Origin: 13-2-20CM-66-19 sp963824395
GTDB lineage: Bacteria; Pseudomonadota; Gammaproteobacteria; Steroidobacterales; Steroidobacteraceae
Assembly: GCA_963824395.1 (NCBI GenBank)
Contig: CAWGPF010000001.1
Coordinates: 930,001 to 994,000 of the forward strand
Direction: 5' to 3'
DNA length: 64,000 bases
Part shown: positions 58,263 through 64,000 of the stretch, in pieces
Layout: each line of letters starts with the position of its first letter
Position numbering within the stretch: position 1 is the stretch's first letter
Notes under the pieces: model-generated
Database searches by the model: none
Seen by the model: only the letters and a program-made list of their open reading frames with translations
Told to the model about the DNA's origin: nothing
Translations under genes and position numbers: made by a program

Positions 58263-58754
58263 CTAGGCCGGTGGCGGGCGACTGGCGCGCGCCACCCCAT
58301 AAGCGATCACCATCCCGAACAGGAAGATGTGCGAGAACAGCTCGCCAATCACATTGGGGAGCGAAGGCAGGTGAAAGGTCAGCCGTGATAACGGTAAGAC
58401 CACGAAGTGCATGACGAGGTACATCGCCACCCCGAACGCTGCGCCGCCGAGTGCCCAATGGCGCACCAGGGCCGGCCAGCGGCGGCTGGCGAGGTAGTAG
58501 GCGAGCGCTGCGCATCCGGCGATCAGAAAATGCGATGCGGCGCCGAGCACGAGCACCCAGGCGCCCCCGCCCCGCGCCGCCTCGCGCCCGATCAGACCCG
58601 CGGCAATGCCGCGCAGAATGCCCGCCGGAGTCGCACCCTGGAAGCGATAGAAGACGAAGGCGAAGGTCAGATCCAAGGCCGCCGCGAGCAGTGCCGCGCC
58701 CACGACGGTCGACCGCTGCGGGCGCGGCGCAGCATCGGCCGTCGCGGGACTCAT
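58263..58754 (-). CDS. Four-helix membrane protein of unknown function
   Basis: 163 residues with four hydrophobic segments (STVVGAALLAAALDLTFAFVF, AWVLVLGAASHFLIAGCAALAY, HWALGGAAFGVAMYLVMHFVV and NVIGELFSHIFLFGMVIAYGV). It resembles small DUF1440/DUF6789-like membrane proteins but I cannot assign a family. The start overlaps the ogt-type gene stop (ATGA, 58751-58754). Its stop codon is followed in the same frame by the RidA remnant. Confidence 0.75.
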   Translation of the reverse strand: MSPATADAAPRPQRSTVVGAALLAAALDLTFAFVFYRFQGATPAGILRGIAAGLIGREAARGGGAWVLVLGAASHFLIAGCAALAYYLASRRWPALVRHWALGGAAFGVAMYLVMHFVVLPLSRLTFHLPSLPNVIGELFSHIFLFGMVIAYGVARASRPPPA

Positions 58755-59332
58755 CGGGACGGCGCGCGCCCGGACGGCTCATGCCGCAGCTGCGCCGCGC
58801 GCAGCCCGGCCTCGGCGCTGAACAGGTCGGTCACGCAGGCGGCGCCCTCCAGTGCGAGCAGCGCGCGCTTGATCGGCAAGCCGCCGCCAAACCCTGTCAG
58901 CGTGCCGTCGGCGCCGATCACGCGATGGCATGGGACGATCACCGGCAGCGGGTTGGCGCCGTTGGCGAGTCCGACCGCGCGGGCGCCGTGCGGATGCCCG
59001 AGGCGTCGCGCCAGCTCCCCGTAGGAGAGGGTCTCGCCGTAGGGAATCCGCAGCAGCGCCTCCCACACCGCTCGCTGAAACGGCGTGCCCTGCGGCGCGA
59101 GGTTGAGGTGAAACTCGCGCAGCGAGCCGGCGAAGTAGAGTGCGAGCTGCGAGGCAGCCGCGCTGAAGGGTTCGGCGCTGCGGACCCAGCCCGGGTGTGG
59201 GCGCATGACGCGCGGACCGGCCTGGAACCCCACGCACGACAGCCCCCGCGCAGTGCCGGCCAGCAGCAAGGGACCGATGGGTGTATCGACCTCGTGCCAG
59301 TAAGTCGTCGGCGCGGCATCTTTCAGGATCAT
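58751..59332 (-). CDS. ogt: Methylated-DNA--protein-cysteine S-methyltransferase
   Basis: 193 residues. The alkyl-acceptor motif PCHRV (Cys135) is preceded by LPVIV and followed by GADGTLTGFGGGL. The helix-turn-helix region FQRAVWEALLRIPYGETLSYGELARRLG is spread over ~85-112. It removes methyl groups from O6-methylguanine by suicide transfer to Cys135. No Ada N-terminal domain is present. It lies near but not within the NHEJ cluster. Confidence 0.93.
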   Translation of the reverse strand: MILKDAAPTTYWHEVDTPIGPLLLAGTARGLSCVGFQAGPRVMRPHPGWVRSAEPFSAAASQLALYFAGSLREFHLNLAPQGTPFQRAVWEALLRIPYGETLSYGELARRLGHPHGARAVGLANGANPLPVIVPCHRVIGADGTLTGFGGGLPIKRALLALEGAACVTDLFSAEAGLRAAQLRHEPSGRAPSR

Positions 59333-59351
59333 GGCGCGGCTCCCAGCCGTG

Positions 59352-59948
59352 TCAGCCGTTATCGCGCGCCATCGCGCGCGCGAAGGCCGGACGGCTCACG
59401 ATGCGCTGCACGTACGCATCCAGCACCGGTGACTTGGGCATGACCTCACTCTGGGCAAAGAGCGCAAAGGTGGTGCCGAACAGCACGTCGACCGCGCTGA
59501 AGTTCTCGCCCAGAAAATATGGCGTTGCCGTCAGTCGCCCGATGAGGACTGGCATCATCTCCTCGACCGCTACCCAGCCAGCCGTACCGCGCGGCACCTC
59601 GACCTTCATGAACTTGGACATGAGGGAGGGTTCAAACTCGCCGCCGTAATAGGCCAGCCAGGACAGGTAGGCGCCGCGCTGCGCATCCGGCTGCAGAGGG
59701 CCCAGAGCGTTCTTGGGAAACTTGTCCGTGAGGTAAAGCGCAATCGCGGGTGACTCGAACACCACGGTCCCCGCATCGGAAACGGCCGGCACTTTACCGT
59801 GCGGGTGCGGATTGGCAGGGTCCACCTGGCCACTGCCATCGCGGGTGCGGGTCGTCACGATCTGGATGCGGTAGGGTGCCTGCAGCTCCTCAAGCAAGAA
59901 GATGAAGCGTGATGAACGGGTTTTCGGCCGGTGATAAAGAGTGATCAT
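59352..59948 (-). CDS. Glutathione S-transferase-family protein
   Basis: 198 residues: a thioredoxin-like N-domain (MITLYHRPKTRSSRFIFLLEEL, with HPHGKVPAV and ESPAIALYL for glutathione binding) and an all-helical C-domain (LGENFSAVDVLFGTTFALF). The start ATG at 59948 gives the canonical N-terminus; an upstream start adds 14 unrelated residues. Substrate unknown. It ends 19 bp before ogt. Confidence 0.87.
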   Translation of the reverse strand: MITLYHRPKTRSSRFIFLLEELQAPYRIQIVTTRTRDGSGQVDPANPHPHGKVPAVSDAGTVVFESPAIALYLTDKFPKNALGPLQPDAQRGAYLSWLAYYGGEFEPSLMSKFMKVEVPRGTAGWVAVEEMMPVLIGRLTATPYFLGENFSAVDVLFGTTFALFAQSEVMPKSPVLDAYVQRIVSRPAFARAMARDNG

Positions 59949-60059
59949 GGCAGCCCCGGGGTCCAATGCGGTATGCGCAATAGTACGCAATAATGGCCTG
60001 ACGGTTGGCGTCCCTCATTTATATACAGTGTGTGCCGTAGTGCGGGACTGTTCAACGCC

Positions 60060-60599
60060 GTGAACGCCCTGAGGGTCATCGAAACCGAACGCCTGCTGCT
60101 GCGGCAGCTGACAGAGGCGGATGCGCCCTTCATTCTCGCTTTGCTGACCGATCCGGACTTTCTCGCGCAGGTGGGTGACCGCGGCGTGCACAGTCTTGAA
60201 GACGCGCGGCGTTACCTGCGCGAAGGCCCGGGCGCAAGCTACGCGCGGCACGGCTTTGGTCTGAATGCGATGCAACTGAAGCGGACCTCGGCAGCGGTCG
60301 GGCTGTGCGGGCTGCTGCGGCGCGATTCCCACCCGGACGTGGAAATCGGCTTCGCGCTCCTGCCGCAGGCGCGCGGCCAGGGTCTTGCGCTGGAGGCAGC
60401 CGTCGCAACCTTGTCCTGGGGCCTAAATACTCTGGTCCTGGACCGGATCGTGGCTCTCACGGCTCCGGACAACATGCGTTCGATCCGGATTCTGGAACGT
60501 ATCGGGCTGCACTTCGAGCGCATGGTGCAGTACTCCGCCGACGGAAGCGACTCGCGCCTGTTTGTTCTCGAGCGCGCCGCTGCGGCTACTTCGAGGTAG
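60060..60599 (+). CDS. GNAT-family N-acetyltransferase (RimJ/RimL-like)
   Basis: 179 residues. LRVIETERLLLRQLTEADAPFILALL is the typical RimJ-like N-terminus, VEIGFALLPQARGQGLALEA holds the acetyl-CoA pyrophosphate loop (R-G-x-G variant ARGQGLA), and IVALTAPDNMRSIRILERIGL the C-terminal part. It transfers acetyl to an amine; the target is unknown. The GTG at 60060 is preferred as it gives the family N-terminus; a GTG at 60030 is possible. Neither has a strong ribosome site. Confidence 0.85.
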   Translation: MNALRVIETERLLLRQLTEADAPFILALLTDPDFLAQVGDRGVHSLEDARRYLREGPGASYARHGFGLNAMQLKRTSAAVGLCGLLRRDSHPDVEIGFALLPQARGQGLALEAAVATLSWGLNTLVLDRIVALTAPDNMRSIRILERIGLHFERMVQYSADGSDSRLFVLERAAAATSR

Positions 60600-60746
60600 C
60601 CGTCTTGTACGCCCCGCTAGTGAGGGCCGCCGCCCCGCCCTGCCGTTCTTAACCGAGCCTGAATGGCCTGCACAGCTGCCGCGGCCTGTCAGCGTCATCG
60701 CCTGCTGCGCGTTTTGTGTTTCAGGTGATTACGAAAGGATGAGCCC

Positions 60747-60893
60747 ATGCGTGCCATTGTCAAATTGCTGATTGCGCTGGCGTTCGCAGCCGCACTGACC
60801 GGCTGTGTCATCGCCCCCGTGGGTCCGCCGCGGCCCTACGTGAGAGTCGGTGTCATTGCACCGGCCCCGGTGGTGGTCTACCACCGCTGGTAA
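60747..60893 (+). CDS. Small lipoprotein
   Basis: 48 codons with a strong ribosome site (AAAGGATGAG). The product has a short signal peptide ending in a lipobox (AALTGC) and a mature part of ~28 residues rich in Pro, Val and aromatic residues (GPPRPYVRV, PAPVVVYHRW). The layout fits the small outer-membrane lipoproteins common in gammaproteobacteria. No family is recognised. Confidence 0.7.
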   Translation: MRAIVKLLIALAFAAALTGCVIAPVGPPRPYVRVGVIAPAPVVVYHRW

Positions 60894-60909
60894 GCCCGGC
60901 TTCCGTCGT

Positions 60910-60946
60910 CGCAGCTTCCCGAAAAATCGCCAGCCGGGAAGCTGCG
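60910..60946. repeat. Long perfect inverted repeat after the lipoprotein gene
   Basis: Arms of 12 bp (CGCAGCTTCCCG and CGGGAAGCTGCG) with a 13-base loop, 16 bases past the lipoprotein stop codon. A transcript would form a very stable hairpin. No U-run follows, so it is not a standard intrinsic terminator; it may stabilise the small mRNA's 3' end or be Rho-assisted. Confidence 0.55.
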
Positions 60947-61116
60947 GCGCCCAGCGGCAGCCACTGCGCCGCGCAGCATTCCGCTGCCGACCCTCCACGC
61001 GTGATTCGCGGCCGACCCTCAGCTAGTATCCAAGAGCGCATATTCGAACGTCGCCCGCGAGTCGCCTGAATTCAGGTGCATGCCCGAGAAGCGACGCCAT
61101 ACGAGGGTCGACGTCG

Positions 61117-63387
61117 ATGGGCACCCGGCTGATGCTGCTGGCGGCGCTGGCGCTGCTCGCCCCTTTCGCAACGGCGCACGCCGAGGTCCGCGTCATCGTG
61201 GGCCCCTCCCCCATCCCCAACGGCAAAGCCCGAGCACCGGCGGACATCACCGTCGTCAATGAGCACCTGGCATTCGCGCTGGCTGTCGATACACCAGCCC
61301 CGTACGGCGTGCCGCGCGGTGCCCTCATCGACCTGGCCCCGGTCAGCCGCGGGGAAATCGGCCGCGATCGCGTCGTGTTTGCCGACTTCATTCCCAACAA
61401 CTGGTCGGCGTGGCCCAATACCTACCAGCATGTCGAGATCCTGGAGCGCGGGCCGCAGCAGGCGCGCATCCGCGCGGTACGCGACTGGGGCAAGGTGCGG
61501 GTGCAGACCGAGTACACGTTGCGCGCCGACTCCGATCGTGTGGCCATCAGCACCACGATGACGAACGAGGGCGATACTGCCCTGACCGACCTGCTCTCCG
61601 GCTTCACCCTGTGGCCAAACAGCGGCTTCCTGTTTGCCGTCCCGGGGCTTGCGGGAGTTACCGAGGGCGCGACCCGCGGTGCACTGGCGTCCCGCGTGAC
61701 CGCCTACGACGCCGACTGGACGGTGACGCTGCACGCGCCGTATCTCGACCACATCGGCTCCGGCTCGCGCGACATGTTCCGGCTGCACACGCTGAAACCT
61801 GGGGAGAGTCGCTCCTTCGATGGCTGGCTGCAGGTCGGATCCAGCGGTGACCTGTCGCCGGTGGTGGCCGCCGACATCGAGCAAGAGCAGCTGCCGGCCG
61901 GCAGCGTGCACGGGCTGGTGAAGAGCCGCGACGGCAGGTCTCTGGCGGAGCCGGTAGTGGTGATCGAAAAGGCCGGCCGGCCCTATGCCTGGGCGCGCGG
62001 CCATGAGGGCGCCTACCGTACCCGCCTGCCCGCCGGCGACTACGTGCTGTACGCGACGGGCGCCAACTATTCGCGCAGCAGCGCGCGGCGCATCACGGTG
62101 GATGCCGGGGGCGACCAGAACCTGGACTTCGCGGATCTTGAGGAGCCCGGCCGCATCGAATTCTCGGTGCGTGACGCGCGAACGGGCGCACCCCTGGATG
62201 CGCGCATCGTGATCGCCGCGGGCAACAAGCCGGTGGTTCAGTTCCTCGGGCGCACGACTTTCTTCACCGCGCTCGCCCCCGCCGGGCACGTCAGCGTGCC
62301 GATCGCACCGGGGCCGTACACCTTCAAGGTGTCGGCGGGTGCAGGCGTCCTGGCGCGTGATATCGAAGTGCCGGTCCTGGTGCGGCCCGGCGCCACCGCC
62401 CGCAGCGAGGTGAGCATCAGGAGGCTGTTCGATCCCCCGGCACGCGGCTGGTACGCCGCCGACATGCACCACCACGCCGACCAGGCAGAAGCCGTCACGC
62501 CGCCGGAGGACCTGGCGCGCTCCGAGCTGGCGGCCGGCCTCAACGTGCTGTTCGTCAGCGACCACGACTCCACCGTCAACCACGCCGCGCTTGCCAAGAT
62601 CGCGGCGGCCCGCGGCATCCCCTTCGTAGCGGGAATGGAACTGTCACCCTCGTGGGGCCACTTCAATGCCTATCCGCTCGCTCCGGGCGCACAGCTGGCG
62701 ATCGACCCGGGCACGGCGAGCAGCAGCGAGGTCCTTAGTGAAGCGCGGCGTGAGGGTGCCAGCGTGATTCAGGTTAATCATCCCTTCATCCCTTACGGCT
62801 ACTTTGCGAGTGTGGCGGCTGGTGTCGCTCCCGGGGGATTCGACGGTGGGTTCGATCTGGTGGAAATAAACTCAACGGTGCCCCAGGACGACCCCAAGGT
62901 GCTCGCGCGCCTGTGGCAATTCTGGAACGAGGGCAAGCACTACTACCTCAGCGCGGGAAGCGATACCCACGACGTCTGGAACGAGCAGTCCGCTCTGGTG
63001 CGAGCGTTCGCGCACGTAGAGGGCGCGCTGACGGCGGAGTCCTTTGTCGCCGCCCTGAAGGACGGCCACGCCTATGTCACCTATGGTCCGATCATCTATC
63101 CGGCCACCATGTTCGGCACGGAGCTCCGGCTGCGCCAGGGTGAATCCTTCACGCTCGGCTTCGACATCGGCTCCGTCGCGGGGATCAAGCAAGTGCAACT
63201 GATCGGCCAGGGTGTGGCGCGCGAGAGCCGGGAGCTGAGGGCAGCGCCACTGCAGACGCACGTAGATTTCCGGCTGATCGCGCAGCAGGCAGGCTGGTAC
63301 GCCCTGATTGTCGAGGATCAGGCCGGGCGCAAGGCCTATACCGACCCGATCTGGGTCGTGCCCGATGGCGCCGCGGGCGCACCGTGA
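61117..63387 (+). CDS. CehA/McbA-family PHP-domain metallohydrolase
   Basis: 756 residues. After a signal peptide (LMLLAALALLAPFATAHA) comes a beta-rich N-terminal region (~25-270) and an Ig/carboxypeptidase-regulatory-like part (~270-440). The PHP domain (~445-700) is marked by DMHHHAD, VSDHDST, GMELSP, VNHPF and AGSDTHD, with the metal-binding His/Asp set visible. CehA-type enzymes hydrolyse esters or phosphoesters outside the cytoplasm; the natural substrate here is unknown. Its stop overlaps the start of an OPA-type transporter gene (GTGA), so a hydrolysis-plus-uptake unit is likely. Confidence 0.85.
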   Translation: MGTRLMLLAALALLAPFATAHAEVRVIVGPSPIPNGKARAPADITVVNEHLAFALAVDTPAPYGVPRGALIDLAPVSRGEIGRDRVVFADFIPNNWSAWPNTYQHVEILERGPQQARIRAVRDWGKVRVQTEYTLRADSDRVAISTTMTNEGDTALTDLLSGFTLWPNSGFLFAVPGLAGVTEGATRGALASRVTAYDADWTVTLHAPYLDHIGSGSRDMFRLHTLKPGESRSFDGWLQVGSSGDLSPVVAADIEQEQLPAGSVHGLVKSRDGRSLAEPVVVIEKAGRPYAWARGHEGAYRTRLPAGDYVLYATGANYSRSSARRITVDAGGDQNLDFADLEEPGRIEFSVRDARTGAPLDARIVIAAGNKPVVQFLGRTTFFTALAPAGHVSVPIAPGPYTFKVSAGAGVLARDIEVPVLVRPGATARSEVSIRRLFDPPARGWYAADMHHHADQAEAVTPPEDLARSELAAGLNVLFVSDHDSTVNHAALAKIAAARGIPFVAGMELSPSWGHFNAYPLAPGAQLAIDPGTASSSEVLSEARREGASVIQVNHPFIPYGYFASVAAGVAPGGFDGGFDLVEINSTVPQDDPKVLARLWQFWNEGKHYYLSAGSDTHDVWNEQSALVRAFAHVEGALTAESFVAALKDGHAYVTYGPIIYPATMFGTELRLRQGESFTLGFDIGSVAGIKQVQLIGQGVARESRELRAAPLQTHVDFRLIAQQAGWYALIVEDQAGRKAYTDPIWVVPDGAAGAP

Positions 63388-64000
63388 GCGCCTCCGCGCC
63401 GCGCTCGTTGCGCTTCGGTCAGGCACGTACCATCGTACTGATGTTCGCAGGTTACGCAGCCTGCTACTACTGCCGCTCGGATCTGTCGGTGGCGACGCCC
63501 ATGCTCGCCGATGAACTCGGCCGGCGCGGCATGAGCCATGGCGAAGCGCTGGTGCGCTTGGGGTCGATCAGCTCCCTCGGCGTGCTTGCCTACGCACTCG
63601 GCAAGTTTTTCCTGACCGGACTCGGGGACTACTGGGGCGGCCGGCGCAATTTCCTGATCGGCGTCGGGGGTGCGGCGCTCTTCACGATGCTCTTTGGCCT
63701 GTCAGGCACCTTGCCGCTCTTCACACTGACCTGGGTGGGCAACCGCCTGACTCAGTCGGTCGGCTGGGCGGGGCTGATCAAAGTGTCGTCCAAATGGTTC
63801 GACTACACCTCCTACGGCTCGGTGATCGGCATCCTCAGCATCAGCTATCTGGTCGGCGATGCGCTCGCGCGGCAGCAGATGGGCATGCTGATCGACCACG
63901 GGTTCGGCTGGCGTGCCCTCTTCGTCTTCGCCGCCGCGGTGGCGGCGCTCGCACTGCTGGCGAGCCTTGTCTGGCTGCGCGAGTCGCGGATCGGCGAGGG
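63384..64000 (+). CDS. MFS/OPA-type transporter (GlpT/UhpT-like), 3' partial
   Basis: The frame is open from a GTG at 63384 to the window end (205 residues seen). AGYAACYYCRSDLSVATPML is the typical helix-1 region of the organophosphate:phosphate antiporter family, and the conserved TQSVGWAGLIKVSSKWFDY loop follows. About six helices are visible before the cut. OPA members exchange sugar phosphates or glycerol 3-phosphate for phosphate, which fits a phosphoester-cleaving PHP partner. Overlap GTGA with the hydrolase stop. Confidence 0.85.
   Translation, partial: MSASAPRSLRFGQARTIVLMFAGYAACYYCRSDLSVATPMLADELGRRGMSHGEALVRLGSISSLGVLAYALGKFFLTGLGDYWGGRRNFLIGVGGAALFTMLFGLSGTLPLFTLTWVGNRLTQSVGWAGLIKVSSKWFDYTSYGSVIGILSISYLVGDALARQQMGMLIDHGFGWRALFVFAAAVAALALLASLVWLRESRIGE

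Noticed and set aside
1..64000. CRISPR arrays, insertion sequences, prophage genes, rRNA and tRNA genes
   Set aside because: Looked for on both strands; no direct-repeat arrays, transposases, phage genes or RNA genes found.

Overview
The window is GC-rich, densely coded proteobacterial chromosome. AceK, an E. coli-type NADP isocitrate dehydrogenase, a fused RlmKL, DUF4124 proteins, LigD/Ku and a Puu-type polyamine pathway together suggest an environmental gammaproteobacterium, perhaps of the Xanthomonadales/Nevskiales/Steroidobacterales kind; that placement is inference. There are no rRNA or tRNA genes, insertion sequences, prophage genes or CRISPR arrays. No gene-free stretch exceeds 300 bases. 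The longest gaps are 27040-27319, 60894-61116, 13469-13673, 16717-16909 and 40201-40387.

Layout. 1-9.4 kb: the end of a SLOG-SLATT-like membrane protein, a small unknown protein, a cupin, a patatin/Omp85 type Vd autotransporter, a soluble PQQ dehydrogenase, a TPR membrane protein and a secreted subtilase. 9.4-16.7 kb: agmatine deiminase with an APC permease, then icd, a Nudix hydrolase and aceK (the isocitrate node with its kinase/phosphatase), then an unusual Fe-type superoxide dismutase. 16.9-27.0 kb (minus strand): one long run, in transcription order puuD, puuA, potF, potG, potH, potI, ppgK, methionine aminotransferase, omega-amidase and a Cys/Met PLP enzyme. It joins putrescine uptake and glutamylation to a transaminase/omega-amidase pair. 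27.3-38.6 kb: puuB, a methyltransferase, asd with a candidate attenuator leader, a SRPBCC/ArsR pair with its operator, two DUF4124 proteins, rlmKL, puuC, puuR and an omega-aminotransferase. Related AT-rich operators stand before puuD, puuB and puuR, so the scattered puu genes look like one PuuR regulon.

38.7-48.9 kb: a tiny membrane protein, a cupin, an OmpA-family protein and an M16 protease, then a tightly overlapping catabolic operon on the minus strand (SnoaL-like, P450, aldehyde dehydrogenase, SDR, beta-hydroxyacid dehydrogenase, CMD-family) divergent from a TetR regulator, with a strong palindrome between them. 49.1-56.8 kb: a GH13 glucosidase and alpha/beta hydrolase lead into an NHEJ cluster (LigD, Ku, MerR-TPR protein, DUF72). 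56.9-64 kb: an M19 dipeptidase-like protein lacking its first metal motif, a RidA remnant, a small membrane protein, an O6-methylguanine methyltransferase, a GST, a GNAT, a small lipoprotein, and a PHP-domain hydrolase overlapping the start of an OPA-type transporter that runs off the end.

The main theme is polyamine metabolism: agmatine deiminase plus permease, the Pot transporter, and puuA, B, C, D and R plus an aminotransferase. The most unusual signals are the asd leader peptide and hairpin, the SOD active-site substitutions, the shared PuuR-type operators, the SLOG-SLATT-like protein and the uncharacterised P450 operon.
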